A stretch of DNA of 64,000 bases, taken from positions 62,001-126,000 of the forward strand of contig JAHQIW010007254.1 in NCBI GenBank assembly GCA_019055375.1, written 5' to 3'. Made by a program: the position numbers and the translations under genes. The first letter of the stretch is position 1, and the number at the start of each line of letters is the position of its first letter. This document shows positions 22,950-34,809 of this stretch, piece after piece. This stretch comes from Parelaphostrongylus tenuis. Lineage: Eukaryota > Nematoda > Chromadorea > Rhabditida > Metastrongylidae. The notes beneath the pieces are model-generated. The model was not told where the DNA came from, did not search any database, and was given only the letters and a program-made list of their open reading frames with translations.

Positions 22950-23386
22950 ATGAAATTATTCGCTGCAGTCCTTCTTATTGCCGTCTGTGTAGCTTCCGTT
23001 GTGGGGTAAGCTTATGATTTATCACTTATGAATCATTTATCTCTATACAGGTTACAGATTCGTTAGTTGCGTTTCTTTAGTTGTTTGCAAGCTAAATGTT
23101 GAAATCACGTGATGAGGACTGAACGATTAGCGTTGAAATCGAACATGTTTTGATTCATTGTGTGGGAGTCGTTTAATTTCCACTGGTAATCTACCACTAT
23201 AGGCGTACAACACTGGTGAATTGAAGAAATATTATTTTCAGCGTCTTCTCAGTTCGAGAAAAGCGACAGTGGGGAGGAGGGCCTTACGGGCGCGGGCCAT
23301 ATGGTGGTGGTGGATTTCGTCCCCCATACGGCAGAGGAAGACCACCGACTGTGATTGAGAAAACAGTCATCTATAACAGAGGATAA
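22950..23386 (+). CDS. Secreted Gly/Tyr-rich peptide precursor (YGG-type neuropeptide-like or antimicrobial peptide)
   Basis: Two exons, 22950-23005 and 23242-23386, joined in phase 2 across a GTAAGC...TTTTCAG intron, give 66 residues. Exon 1 is a clean signal peptide (MKLFAAVLLIAVCVASVVG). Exon 2 starts VFSVREKR, then a Gly/Tyr/Pro/Arg-rich segment beginning QWGGGPYGRGPYGGGG, and ends VIEKTVIYNRG. The KR pair directly before Gln is a typical prohormone cleavage site. The C. elegans nlp-24 to nlp-34 peptides, which are epidermal defence peptides, have the same plan: signal, KR, then QWGYGG-type repeats. Here the repeat part is short and lacks a C-terminal GK amidation signal. A cuticle or mucus Gly-rich peptide is the alternative. 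A TATA box (22913) and AATAAA (23446) frame the gene. Confidence 0.78.
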
Positions 23387-23445
23387 GACAAAGCTCACAG
23401 TGGTATCGAAATAAGTGTACAGTATCTGTCCTTCTGAAAGAAAGT

Positions 23446-23451
23446 AATAAA
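23446..23451 (+). terminator. Poly(A) signal of the peptide gene
   Basis: AATAAA lies 60 bases after the stop codon at 23384-23386. Confidence 0.7.
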
Positions 23452-23459
23452 CATACTTA

Positions 23460-24740
23460 CATTCTAAACAATCTGTCGTTTACGTTAATATGCTAACTGT
23501 AGTATTTGAATGCTAGAATAGCCGATCTTCATTCGAAAAAAATGTCAATCTCGAGACGGTTCCTATCCTACTGAGAATGTGTTGATTTGGTACGACTTCC
23601 CGTTCCTTGACTTTCGCGGTAACTAGTGCTAGGAATTTCTTAGGTTATGTTATCACAGTGTCTCGCCTACTCTTATGGACTAAAGTGAGATTAGAACTTT
23701 ACGTTAACGTTGTTACCAAGATGGAAGTGTTTCCTGATACTACTTTATTATCAGGTGTGTTTCTGAATCAAATGTCAAACTCGTTTTCATTTTCCAAGAC
23801 TCGCGGAGAATTACCACTCGACTACGGTACATTAAACTTGGCAGGATGAACACAGTCACTATGAGGCAGTAAACCTATGAGTTTTTAGGTTATAAAAGTG
23901 CGATAAAGTACTTATCAAGGTAGCACCGATACAAGGTATATTTGAAAAGTTGCGACAAGTGACCTTACATTTACATCATTCTGAAAATAATATATCTCTT
24001 TTGAAACAAGGACTGATGGAATAACGCTGTGAATGAAATTTTGAACACTTTATCTAAAGTTCATCATTAGCTTTCTAAGCGTCATGGAAATAAACAAATA
24101 TACTTGTGCTAACTACATTGATCTTAACAAGAAAGTGACTAGTAGCAATGACTCAAACCCGTGAGCTTGAAAAAATCAGAACGAAAATAAAGCTCAGATA
24201 AGCTTGAGGTCATTAGCCAAATGGTCAAACATAGTGCCCTTTAACCAGTTTTGTAGATTCCGACTCACTCTGTTATCAAAAAACATATTCCCTCTCAGTG
24301 CATCACTTTGAAATTAAGAAACAATTTCGAGCAGTTTGCGAAGTTCAGTACTCATTCTCATTCTGTTATGGATTCACCTAACAAACACCGATATCTTTTA
24401 GCTTCAGAATTGAGTATCTCACAATGTTGAAATCAGAAATATTCATGTTGTTGGTCATCATATTACACATGGCACTGCCGCACCATCACAATACAATACG
24501 ATCACGATGATCATTTCACGGTCACAACTGGACAGGGAAAGAATCACATATGATAATCAAAGCCATGATGCACTCACGTGAGGACAGTCCGGTTTCCATT
24601 TGCCAACAGTGACCTTCTGCGCCATTAACTACAGCCGATCAACATGTCCATGGTCATCAGTTAGTGTTCTCACTCAATTCGCTTCACCATAGGCAAACAT
24701 TACAATCACACTATGGAACATGCATCATTGTTGGCATATT
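23460..24740. other. Intergenic, no feature seen
   Basis: The 80-codon ORF at 23607-23849 has no recognisable motif. It starts 220 bases after the peptide gene. Confidence 0.45.
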
Positions 24741-24746
24741 TCGCCA

Positions 24747-24852
24747 TTATCGAAGGACCCACTGGGCTACTCTTGCACTCGATAGGGAAAAATGGAAGTG
24801 TTGCTGGTACTCGCTCGAGTCACTCGACGATCAGTGGGACGACAGGTAACAG
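24747..24852 (+). mobile_element. 5'-truncated RTE LINE, 3' end only
   Basis: The last ~105 bases of the RTE element (THWATLALDREKWKCCWYSL on the plus strand, then CGATCAGTGGGACGACAGG) match the 3' ends of the copies at 38.5 (minus) and 53.8 kb (plus). Extreme 5' truncation is typical of RTE insertions. Confidence 0.75.
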
Positions 24853-25567
24853 AGGTTATCGCAGCTTTGACTTGTGGCTTTACATTGAAACGCCATATAG
24901 ACATACTGCTGCCCTTACACTTTAGTGTAAAAAAACAGTGAAGATAAGATTGAAGAGCACTGGTAAGAATTAGTAGTGATAAGGACCATGAGGTTAAATG
25001 GAATATCAACAATATGATGTTTCTAGCCCAACAGCAGCCGCTGCACATCAACACAATAGCTCTTAGAATATCATGAACTAAAATTTTAGCAGCACTAAAT
25101 ACGGTCTGATCACTACCGTCTACCACCTTTCCGCATCTTATGAAATGGCCATATTCTAGAGTGCTCAAATTCTTTTCATAAATCATTAAGCCATTTATGA
25201 AGTGCTAAGTTCTTTATGTTTATGAAAATATGGAACAAAGAGATTTCCTTTTTTACAGTGTAATATAGACGAAACCAAACCGCTGCTCTGTTCATTGGTA
25301 AATTTTTTTTCCAAGAAGAGGGTTATATGTATTCAATTGAGAATCTTCATGTTACCGCTTTTCCAAAAGGGGTATGATGTTATATATATACGTCCAATAA
25401 TGCCGAGTGATAAGCAAAACTTTCAACGACGAGCGGGAATCGAACGCGCATTTCTCCCTTTCAAAGGGTCTACCAATTAAACTATCCATAGTGGTGTTCT
25501 GCCACCACTCTTTCCACGATAGCATTGTATCGATCCATCTAACGTTCAAAGTTGTGCTCAAAATGGA

Positions 25568-25700
25568 TAACAGGATGAAGCTCTTGGCGTTGATCAATGC
25601 CTCATGGATGCGTCATGCAATCGCCTTAGATTTTTAGCTTCATTTCAGGCAATTGAATGCAGATCTGGCTTCTAACCATTTGCAGACGATGAGAGTCATT
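25568..25700 (-). mobile_element. SINE family A tail fragment
   Basis: AACAGGATGAAGCTCTTGGC, GTTGATCAATGCCTCATGG and GAATGCAGATCTGGCTTCTA match the 3' half of family A in minus orientation. Just to its left (25425-25515) is a decayed tRNA-like head of the family C type (GCGGGAATCGAAC on plus). Confidence 0.6.
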
Positions 25701-26120
25701 TTAACCCTCATCTTCCAGAGGTATTTCTTTGCTGGACAAAGCCATTTTATCTAAAATTTAGCAAATCAATCGGAATTCTAATCTTGAGGATTCCGGCACT
25801 TTGCTTGGTTTATAATAAGACCATTTTAATACGCTGTAGCAGCAAAAATAAAATGTTGTTTCACATTCCGTTTGCTTTATTTGCTCAGTTAAAGTATGTG
25901 GATCGCTTTTAATTGGACTGAACTAAGCTCATCCGACAGCACAAGTCTCGAAATATTCGAACATAAACTAGTTCTTGAAAAGGTTTCCATAGCGCATTGT
26001 GAGAGGGAAGATAAAATTACGTACATTCGCAGTTCTTTGCATATATCAGTTATATATGCACAAAAAGTACATAAACTTGTAGAGAAAATCATGTTCTATC
26101 AGAGTGGTACAAAGAACCTA
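25700..26120 (+). repeat. Dispersed repeat family E copy
   Basis: It shares GCTGTAGCAGCAAAAATAAA, TTTCACATTC and the AAAAGGTTTCCATAGCGC style of text with copies at 33.8, 44.9, 55.6 and 57.9 kb. The two overlapping ORFs (one per strand) are probably not genes. Confidence 0.5.
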
Positions 26121-26217
26121 AAGTATTTCTGGAAATAAAGAAAAAATCCTCGTTGAAGAACGAAAATCACGCGCCACTGACGATATATCGATTATGCTGC
26201 CGTCCGAAAAGGGTTAA

Positions 26218-26395
26218 GATGACTCACGGTAGCCCATCAATGTATCAAGTAAGATGCTCTCCTACCAAACAAATATGGTACCAATTTACTGACACCGGAG
26301 GGATGGGAGGCTGGAAGTCTTTGGCGCGGATTGAACCATTTGTCTACGTGTGTGATGAAGAGCATCTCTAACCACTGCGCCACATACGCTCGAGT
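26218..26395 (-). mobile_element. SINE family A copy (5' half)
   Basis: Head at 26390-26320 (box A GTGGCGCAGTGGTTAGAG on the minus strand, box B GGTTCAATCCG), then the family body to about 26218. Confidence 0.72.
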
Positions 26396-26529
26396 TCCAC
26401 GCACTACTCAACGATATCGAATATAAAATAGGGTTATTATTCCAAAAAATATTCAAATCTTTTTTCTCAACACCACTATCAAAAAACAGTGGAAAAAATT
26501 TCTTTTGAAACAATGGAAAGGCGACTGAC

Positions 26530-27521
26530 CTCAATATGACTATCCTTAAATGTGTGCATGAAGGTGCGTCTAGGTTTTTGTGGAGGATGTGGTTCTCTTA
26601 ATGACATCGCATTAAATGAGTAATGAATTCAACTCCACCGTAATTTAATTAAAATTTTCACTGCGCATGATAACAACAAAAAATAATAGGAAACATAATT
26701 CTCCTCTAGAAATTGCCAAAAATATTGAAAAATTGCAAAGTTGTTTGGTCATTATGAGACAAATCTGTATTTTTAAATAAGTATTAATAGTTAAAAAAAA
26801 CATTGGTCAAAATAAGATTAGATGAGCAGAATCAAGCAACAATAATAAGAAAGACTCAGTGATCTGAACCAAAAGTGAAAACAAGAAAAAAGCCCTACTG
26901 AAAACTATGAGATCTTCACTCACTGAGGAAATGACGTCGTCGATGTCGGTCGAACTCTTCGATGAGTAGACGATTTAAGCTAAACTATCATATAGTAAAG
27001 ACTAAATAAGCTCAGCAAAACGACTTTTGCTAAAGTTATCTCTCAAAAGCTCATTCAAGTAAGAGAAAACAGTAGTTACGGATAAAATCCCAGACTGTGG
27101 TGGCCGCTACCCTTCTCGGATTAGCATATTTTAATAAACCAGTTGTTACATCACATGACAATGTGAGTCAGAATGTGGATTGTTTAGCACAATTTTTCCA
27201 TCACTTTCAGCATAAATAAATAAAATGATGACCACACAAGATCACAAAAGTCTCCCTCTCACTTCATCACTCCTCCTCCCACATATTACAACCAATCTAT
27301 TGAGAAATTCATTCACAATCACTACAGGAACGAATGCGTCCGAACAAATGAAGTATCTACACCGAAATTCACACTATCACCACGACATTAGTGCACAATT
27401 TAAGTTGTTAACTATAATTTCGATCATTACGTGAAATAAGACAAACCTCTTCTTTGCATAAGTGTTCAAAAAACGACATCCTTTCCCTGACAATCTGATG
27501 AGTATCTGTTGGATACATAAT
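26530..27521 (-). CDS. Small multi-exon gene fragment, product unknown
   Basis: Three minus-strand exons join in phase: 27521-27447 (75 bases, acceptor TTTTTAG, donor GAG|GTTTGT), 26979-26924 (56 bases, donor GTGAGT) and 26596-26530 (67 bases, donor GTCAGT). The product runs IMYPTDTHQIVRERMSFFEH..., then a Ser/Thr/Arg-rich stretch (STHRRVRPTSTTSFP) and a Pro/basic stretch (EPHPPQKPRRTFMHTFKDSH). It begins and ends at splice sites, so both ends of the gene are missing. I do not recognise the family. An alternative frame also reads through the first two exons (ending IEEFDRHRRRHFL), but it does not continue into the third in phase with the same acceptor. Confidence 0.5.
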
Positions 27522-27819
27522 CTAAAAATGAAAACGTCATAAAACGACGGATCCAGTGCGGAAAACGAGGCTATTGATGGAAAATAAAAAAACGGAAGTA
27601 ACAAGATGATGGAAAGGCTTGATATGACACGTCATATGATATGCGAGTTTTTGGCATTAACAGGGAACATCAGTAAGGATACGATGCATTTCAAATATAT
27701 AAAGACCTTCCTACACGAAGCAAACTGACATATATATTTACTGAAATAATGTCGTATATGAGAAATAACGAAAGCGTGTAGCGAAGCAGCTTGAGATGCT
27801 CTCCAGTAAACACAGGATC

Positions 27820-28030
27820 CGTCATAGGTTCATACGCAGCCCCAGTCACCCCCTTTCTGGTGTCGTGGTGTCGCCAAAAACACTGATTAATAAATTGGTA
27901 GGTCTCCGTAAGGTAGGTATATGGGTCAGATGTGCATTCGATCACTTTTACAATGCTGTGAAGAGAAAAGAGGAGTATGCATTATGTATTACTCCTGAGT
28001 TGGTTAACACCAAATCCTTCATTTATTCCG
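27820..28030 (+). mobile_element. Strongly decayed SINE family A copy
   Basis: AAATTGGTAGGTCTCCGTAAG, GGTCAGATGTGCATTCGATC and CACTTTTACAATG follow the order of the family A 3' half. The 102-codon ORF over it is probably accidental. Confidence 0.4.
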
Positions 28031-28149
28031 TATTAGAAGACCGAACATCACTGCAACTAGAAAAAGCAGAATATCGTTTAATGGATTATAGTAATTACAT
28101 ATGAAAGTTACATATGAAAGAGGAGATCAATATGCTTATTTATTATAGT

Positions 28150-28441
28150 ATAAAGGACAAAGAACAAGGACTAAAGCTCTCGGCGTTGATCAATCTCGCA
28201 GGAATGCGCCATTTATTGACCTGCAATTCTTAGCTTCGTTTGTGGTGACTAAATGCTTATCTGCCCTTTCCAATGACTCAAGGTGGCTTACGGCTGTGTC
28301 GAGTCAGTGCTGCTTATCATCCCAGACAAGTCTAGTACCGATTTGCCAACTCCAGAGGGACGGAAGGCTTTGTGGTAATTGAGCGCGCAATCGAACCATC
28401 AACCACGTGTTCGACGTAACCACTGCGCCACACACGCTCTT
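28150..28441 (-). mobile_element. SINE family A copy
   Basis: Nearly full length on the minus strand. The tRNA-like head is at 28441-28370 (GTGGCGCAGTGGTTACG, GGTTCGATTGCG) and the tail near 28150-28185 is an (A)GGAC-rich run (AAAGGACAAAGAACAAGGAC on plus). Confidence 0.82.
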
Positions 28442-29039
28442 ATTAGGGCATAAGGATTTATTAGGACTACTACTCATTTCTTTTGTTCAAATTACAACGA
28501 AAGCAGATGTGAATGGTGTTTATAGTATAGTGGTGATGACTTAATCATGGGGTCCAACAACATCATTAATTTACATAGGTCCTTTCATTTTATCTCATAT
28601 TTATTCATTTACTCTGAATTATTATTGACTTTAGGACACAGTAATCGTGAAAAGACAAACAACAGCAAAACTGTAAGGTTTATATGAAGAAAGGTTAATA
28701 AAACGTTTAGACAAAAAGGTGAACGAAACTTTGAACCTGACAAAAATCAGTCGCTAGAAAATCTTTAACTTACCTATAAAGTTTTTTAATTCCTATTCAC
28801 GTAAACAAACAGTACAGATGACAGACTTTGATCAATTGAATTAAAATGCACAGAACATTATTCCGCGCCAACGAAACAAATGCATCGTAGCAAAATGGAA
28901 TTGACGAATCCCATGTGACATTCACTTGACATTTTCAGATTATCGTTTCGAAAACATTGGGAAAGGGACGATAGAGGTGGTAGTGATGCACCTCATCAGC
29001 AAGCAAAGTGATGGTCCAGATCCTCATTACCAGCACTCT

Positions 29040-29160
29040 CTCACAATCCACGTAGGAACTCTTTAGCCCAGCATTCTTCAAAATTGGAAGGGTAAGCAAC
29101 TTTGCTGGTATTCTACGACATTCCTGAAGAAGACAAAATTCTCAAGAAGAAGTCGAAGTC
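29040..29160 (+). mobile_element. SINE family B fragment
   Basis: CTTCAAAATTGGAAGGGTAA, CTGGTATTCTACGACATTCC and GAAGAAGACAAAATTCTCAA follow family B order in plus orientation, just before an inverted full copy at 29288. Confidence 0.45.
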
Positions 29161-29287
29161 ACACGTAAATGTTTGAGAACCGTTGTAATGGAAGAGTACA
29201 GAGAGATAACTGGAACCCAGGGAATGTTGGGATACGAATAATAAATGTGATAATATGTAATGTAAATCTGATATATTATTGGTCCGT

Positions 29288-29535
29288 CTTCACAGTGTTT
29301 TTTCACTGTGCGGATCTCAGTACATCTATCATTCAATTCGTTTGTTTGTCTTCATCTTGAACGCCGTAATATACTGGTAATCGACCATTCTTGCAAGTTT
29401 GAGGATAGCCTGGCCAAAGCGTCCCATAGAGCGTTGTTGTAGACTGCCGAAGAGAGTTGGGAGGGGGGGTGGAGCCCGGTTTCACGCGCGCCGCGGCGGG
29501 CATCACAACCACTCAGCCGCGGCGATCCGTCATTT
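29288..29535 (-). mobile_element. SINE family B copy
   Basis: The minus strand starts with CGCCGCGGCTGAGTGGTTGTG (box A-like) at about 29530 and ends with a CACAGTG-AAAAAA-CACTGTG hairpin (29290-29310). GC-rich tracts in the head explain the local composition change. Confidence 0.78.
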
Positions 29536-30095
29536 TAAAAAACAACATAATAAAAAAAGTAACAAAATAAAGGTCGAATAATTTATAGAGAAAATTATCT
29601 TAGTGGGCAAGACGATTAACGGACATTGTAAATGTAAACGTACAACTGCAATACGGTGTTCCACGAGACAAAAAACTGCGCAGTAGATCAAAATAATTCT
29701 TTCTAATATGGCCATCCAAAATAGATATGAGTGCATAGAATGGATAAAGACTGACGCAATTTTAAACAAGTTGGTTAAATTATAGAGCACAGTTATGTAT
29801 TATTAAGTCTCACAGCGAAATCTCTCACAAAGTAATATAGCGGAATGAATATTGTATTTACGTTAACAATAACCTTTTCCGAATCTGCTTTCATTTCTGT
29901 ATTTGTATCTTTATTAAAATGTGAAGCATTTTGATGAGCTCGTTGATCAATAAGTATTTATTTTCATAATTATACATCAGCAACGAATAGAAGCGATCGG
30001 TTTTTTTTTTCTGAGAATTATATAAAAGAAAAACAAGAAACTATAGCGTTCAGGTTATGAAAAGCTGCAAGTCATTCGTATTTTCATTTTACAGG

Positions 30096-30237
30096 AGAAA
30101 ATCAAGAGATTTGCGTCAATTATTACATGCTAGAGCTTTATATCGCTCTAAGGAAAACGAACGGAGAGTTTCGAGAAACTTTGTTTTTAGCGACGTCGTT
30201 TTCACACAGATACTATTGGAACCATAAGTCGGACTAA
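30096..30237 (+). CDS. Possible terminal exon, product unknown
   Basis: A strong acceptor (TTCATTTTACAG) precedes 46 open codons ending in TAA at 30235. The peptide is basic and helical (RKSRDLRQLLHARALYRSKE, then NERRVSRNFVFSD). A second frame is also open to 30243, so the reading is ambiguous. No upstream exon was identified. Confidence 0.25.
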
Positions 30238-30897
30238 AATCAATTTATCATTGTAATATTGGTTCTTCTGATAGATTGTCAAGATGGCATGAATCGAATT
30301 CGCTTATCCGAATGTTATCGAATAAGTTCTATAGTACGAATAAATTAAAATTAAGAATGACCGATAGTAAAAGCCATATTTGATTAATATAATAATTTCT
30401 CAACGCTGTATAGTTAGAAGGAAATTGACAGTCACTCAGTATATGCGAACGAGCCATAGCAATGAATTGCAATTATCCCATATGGGTAATTAGTGGGAGA
30501 ACCAGTAATGCAACAACCATCATTTTTTTTCCGAAAACAAGCAATAAGCAAAGGAAAAAACACTAAAGAAAGAGTGCAGTACGAAAATAGTGGTAATGTG
30601 TGGTAGAAATCTGATTTTGTACTCAGCGGCAAGTAGCTTCTTTGCTTCAGGAATCAAGTAAACAAAAAAGAGTAAAGTGCTCATCTTCTAAAGATTAACA
30701 TAAATCTTTTTCGTCAAAAAAAAATTCTCTCGAATAACATCTTACATTTCCCTTTAATGAAATAAGTGAAACAGTTTAGAAACAAAATAGGGTGACATTC
30801 GAGTCTTTCTACCCACTTGGGAGCAGTAACAGTATGCAAATAGCAGAGACGCTACATTATAATCTTCCACTTTAAACACTTAAAAAAACTCATCGAA

Positions 30898-31110
30898 GAA
30901 CATTGAGTGGTGTGCAAAAACTTGACCTCGGGCAGGAGTTCAACCCGCGCTTCACCCCTGCCAAGGCGCATGCTACCAGTACACTACCAAGACCACCGTT
31001 TTACGACCACACTCATCGATTTTGGCTATCGAAGCTGCCAGTAATCAGTCATTAATAGGTTCGGTTTGGTAAGCACATTTCGGCAGTAAACTCAGTTCAG
31101 CTGACAGCTT
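30898..31110 (-). mobile_element. tRNA-derived repeat, family D
   Basis: CATTGAGTGGTGTGCAAAAA flank, then on the minus strand a tRNA-like head with box A GTAGTGTACTGGTAGCA and box B CGGGTTGAACTCC. It matches the 2.7 and 63.7 kb copies. Confidence 0.62.
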
Positions 31111-31164
31111 TTCCTATAAGTATAACCTATAGTTGTATCATTTATTGCTTTCCAGCAGAGGTTT

Positions 31165-31300
31165 GAAATCTTTATTCAAAAAGATTGAGTGATACGCACA
31201 AATTCGACCTCAGGGGTCCTCGGTAAGGGTGAAACGCAAGTTCATCTCCCGCCTGAGATCGAATTTTTGAGTATCACTCGGACATTTTAGGTGAACATTT
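31165..31300. repeat. Foldback made of two family D ends
   Basis: TTGAGTGATACGCACAAATT...CCTCAGG is followed about 70 bases later by the inverted CCTGAGATCGAATTTTTGAG...ATCACTC. The two family D ends face each other. Confidence 0.6.
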
Positions 31301-31849
31301 CAACATCATACCACTGCTAGAAAACAGTAAATTGAAGGACTAGAGGTTTGTTGATAGTCTGAAGGATTTTCAAAAACATCAAAAGACTAGGCATTCAAAC
31401 ATTTCAGTACCAATTATGTAAGGCAATCATTATCTACCATACAGTGACTGCAGCGCACAACCATTGCTTAGATTGTTATCAACTACATCAGTAATGTGAA
31501 AATATCCGAGCCTCAACTTTCAAGAGCACATTTCGACGTTTTTCGATGAGAAAAGGAAGGAACGATTCAGGATTGACTATGGAGATCAAGCGACACTGAG
31601 GAAACTGGGTGTCAGATTCCCGCGAGTTCCTGTTGTACATACGCATTCACACGGTTCATTCTCAAAAACTCGTCACCCATTCAGTGGTGACCTCATTTTC
31701 GTGAATAAACGTCTTCAAACTTCTCATTTTTGGATAAGTCGTTGAATTGCAAACTCAACGCTTCAAAAATCATTATTAGCCCTTATATAATCTCTAAAGT
31801 AGTTCAAACTATTTAAAATTGATTATTTATTAGCCGTTTAGACTACTAC

Positions 31850-32145
31850 AAGGCGCGTGTGGTACGGTGGTTAGAGGTACTCTGCGACACACATGATCGA
31901 TCAATCGTTGGTCGATGGTCCAGTCCCTGGCTTAAGGCTCACCAAGCCTTCCATTCTTGCGGGGTCGGCAAATTTGTACGAGACTTGACTGGAAGATAGG
32001 AGAACTGACTTGATGCTTCGGTAGGCTACAGCGAGTTATTGTAAAGGCTAGATATGTATTCATTCATCTGAAACGTAGCTGAAATTTGAAGATGAATGCA
32101 TGGCCCAGTTCTCAGGTATTGGTGAGCGTCGAGAGCTTTTTTTAC
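31850..32145 (+). mobile_element. SINE family A copy
   Basis: GCGCGTGTGGTACGGTGGTT (box A) and GGTCGATGGTCCAGTCCC (box B, one change) head a full body (GGGGTCGGCAAATTTGTACG, GGTAGGCTACAGCGAGTTAT, TGTATTCATTCATCTGAAAC) that ends near TTTTTTACC. It carries the same CGATCAATCG...GGTCGATGG insertion in the head as the copy at 5730. Confidence 0.82.
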
Positions 32146-32149
32146 CATT

Positions 32150-33740
32150 TATACTGCTACGAACAGAAAACACTCAGTTTTGCTGAACAAACTAGATGTT
32201 ATAGGTGCTAGATAGAAGAAATTGCAGTGGCAAAAACAGCGTCTACGCAGAACACTGCTTGATAGTACTGAGGAAGTATGGCGAATATTTCAGGAAAGAT
32301 TACATTAAATGCCATGCAAGTGTGATTTTGCACATCATCAAAAGTGAGAGTTTTTTGAAATGAAAAAACGACTTCTTTTGCTCAACAAGAATTTTACATA
32401 AGAGTTATAGTAACCATTCGAAAGCCTAAATTTCTGGCTACTGCCCTACGCGTTCCTTTTATGAAAAACTCATCAACTCACATGTGAAGTGCGATTTTTG
32501 TTATTCAACTAGGAATTTTTTTCTCCGGTGCCAAAAAAAAAACTCCAGATAAAACGTATGACTCTGATACTACAAAATTCCCCCTAAACGGCCATATTCT
32601 TTTCGTTTTTCCAACGAAATAGTAGTGAAAATAGGCGACCGGTGAAAGCATAATTTTATGTTGAATGCTACCGCGTTACAAAAGGGTTCTCTTCAAAAAA
32701 AAAAAATAGCACGTGCGGCAGCAACCAAAGACTTGAGCTTTTGTATTTCATATTGTACTTTCATATAAAGCTCTTGTCCAGTGAAAGAGGTCGTTTCTTC
32801 ATTTGTTACCCTATAACAGAAAAGAACCAAAATAAGAATTTAGATCACTAAATTAGTCAAACGGGTATCAGTGAGATTTCCACTAATCTTACCATAAGCT
32901 AAGCTTGTCGACTGGAGTGTGATAACTCAAAAGTCAGCAAGTTCATCTCAATTTTCATACGAGGGCCGTTATTTTAACAGCTTATGACCAATGGATATGT
33001 ACAGTTAGACAGTGTTTGGTTTACAACTAACTAATTGCCGAAAGTAACGTCATATGACCTTCATAGTCATGTTCGACTGCATATACACTGAATGTACAAA
33101 TAAATGCGCTGTGGCATAGGCAAGTAGCTTTGAAGTTCAAGGAGGATTCTAGAGATATGTAGAAATTGAGGAAGTCTCAAGACAAGTATTATGTCATGCG
33201 TGGTTGATGTTAGATCTGTTTCTAAAGCCCGTTAGGTAGCCTAGTGAATAACCGGCACAAGCTACATTTTATACAGCATTTCCACGGAAAGTGAAGTGAG
33301 CAATAAAAATGTTCTAATTAAACGACATTAAGTGTGCCAGATTTACATCGAAGACAACAGGACATCAGTTAAAGGCATGCACAAGGTGGCAACGAACTAC
33401 TCTAAATTACCTCTACTATCAAAAGAGCTGCATATGTAACAAAATTGAATAGAATAATATGGCTAAAGAAAAGCATAATAATGAAATTCTAAACCGTTGG
33501 AGTAGCGTCACTAATACGCTTTTTTTAACATCGTAGTTCAGAACATGAACGTAAATAAAATGTGGTATCTAACAGGAGATCAGAATATTTAATCGGACGA
33601 AAAAGCTACAATATTTGTTGATGCGGCTGTCTTAAGCCCTGAAATAAATGGAATCATTGCAGCATACACGGAAGAGAACAGAGAATGGCGATAAAAAATA
33701 TTTTGTTACATTTCCGTATTTCGTAATCATTTTGAGCTCT
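32150..33740. other. No gene seen
   Basis: AT-rich, with scattered family E-like phrases (AGTAACCATTCGAAAGCCTA near 32410). No exon could be supported. Confidence 0.45.
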
Positions 33741-33749
33741 TTGGGGAAA

Positions 33750-34800
33750 ACGTATTCTTTTCTTTTCTTAGAATTTAGAAGTCACTCGATAACTCACTTG
33801 ACAGTAACTGGGGTTTACTTCATTCCTAAACTGGCCTTTCAAGTGTGCTGAAGCAGCAAAAATAGAATTGAATTTCACATTCGACGCGTTTTTCTTTAAA
33901 CAGAGCTTTCTGTATAGATTTTTGGTATCGACCGAAAGTTTAAACCTCGTAATTCTAATAGTGCACTTTTTAACACAAAATGCTTTCTTACTGCACTGCA
34001 GAAGCCGAAATAAGATTACCTTTCACATTTGGCGCGAGTTATCGCGCGTCTCTCGAATCTCACTGTGCGCAACGATCTCAAAGCCGCCTCGAAAAGACGC
34101 GATTTTCGCTATTCACTTTAATATGAATATATATGTTAGCCGGAATATGTTAGCCGTTTCACAGGAATTTTTTGTTTTTCCGTATTTCACTTTAGGAAGA
34201 AACTTTGTCCAAACGTTCCTTCTACGGGCATGAGCTTTTCATTTCCTTTTTTATATTGTCAAATAAACCCACTACTAAGCTTAAGCCTAAGCAGCGTAGG
34301 CTTAAAAGCGCGAAACGTGAACATTTTTTTGGCTCCTCCAACGCTTTATGAAGACGTCAAAAATCCTACACAGATTTAGAATCATGTAAATTGATGCTAC
34401 CAAATAACTACTAAGAGTCTGTTAGAGGACTATTCACAAGTACTAGTTGCTTCGCTGCCGTTAGTTACAAATGTTGCGAAATCCCATCCATACGGCTACT
34501 TATATACCGTAGCGGAGCTGTATTTGCGAGCCTACTGTGTAAGAAATTACGAGCCAAATGTGAAACTAAGTTTCATTTTCACTGCTACAGCGCACTAAAA
34601 GAGGCCTCTAAAAAACCAAGTATAGTATCAAAGTCATCGAGATTCAAGAGTTCGAAGGGTACCAAAAGTGCGAAGGAAAAGCTCTGTCCAGCAAAAGACG
34701 CGCCGACTGTGAAACTCAATTTCATTTTAGCTGTTACAGCGCATTAAAACTAGAGATTTAAGATATCGAATGGCTACTAAAACTCTAGTAGAAAAAAACG
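33750..34800 (+). repeat. Dispersed repeat family E, several units
   Basis: About 150-bp units share GAAACTCAATTTCATTTTAG, CTGTTACAGCGCATTAAAA and ATTCAAGAGTTCGAA (34560-34800, two units). Related text occurs in 33850-34250. The open frame 33868-34233 lies wholly in this repeat and is not called as a gene. Confidence 0.55.
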
Positions 34801-34809
34801 GAAAAGTGT

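Noticed and set aside
24767..25186. 139-codon minus-strand ORF
   Set aside because: Its 3' part is antisense to the RTE fragment at 24747-24852. The rest (25186-24960) reads smoothly but matches no family, and splice sites are weak.
27485..27520. CTGATGAGTATCTG as a hammerhead start
   Set aside because: No GAAA box or stem I partner follows, and the sequence lies in a good exon on the other strand.
33868..34233. 121-codon plus-strand ORF
   Set aside because: It lies wholly in repeat family E.
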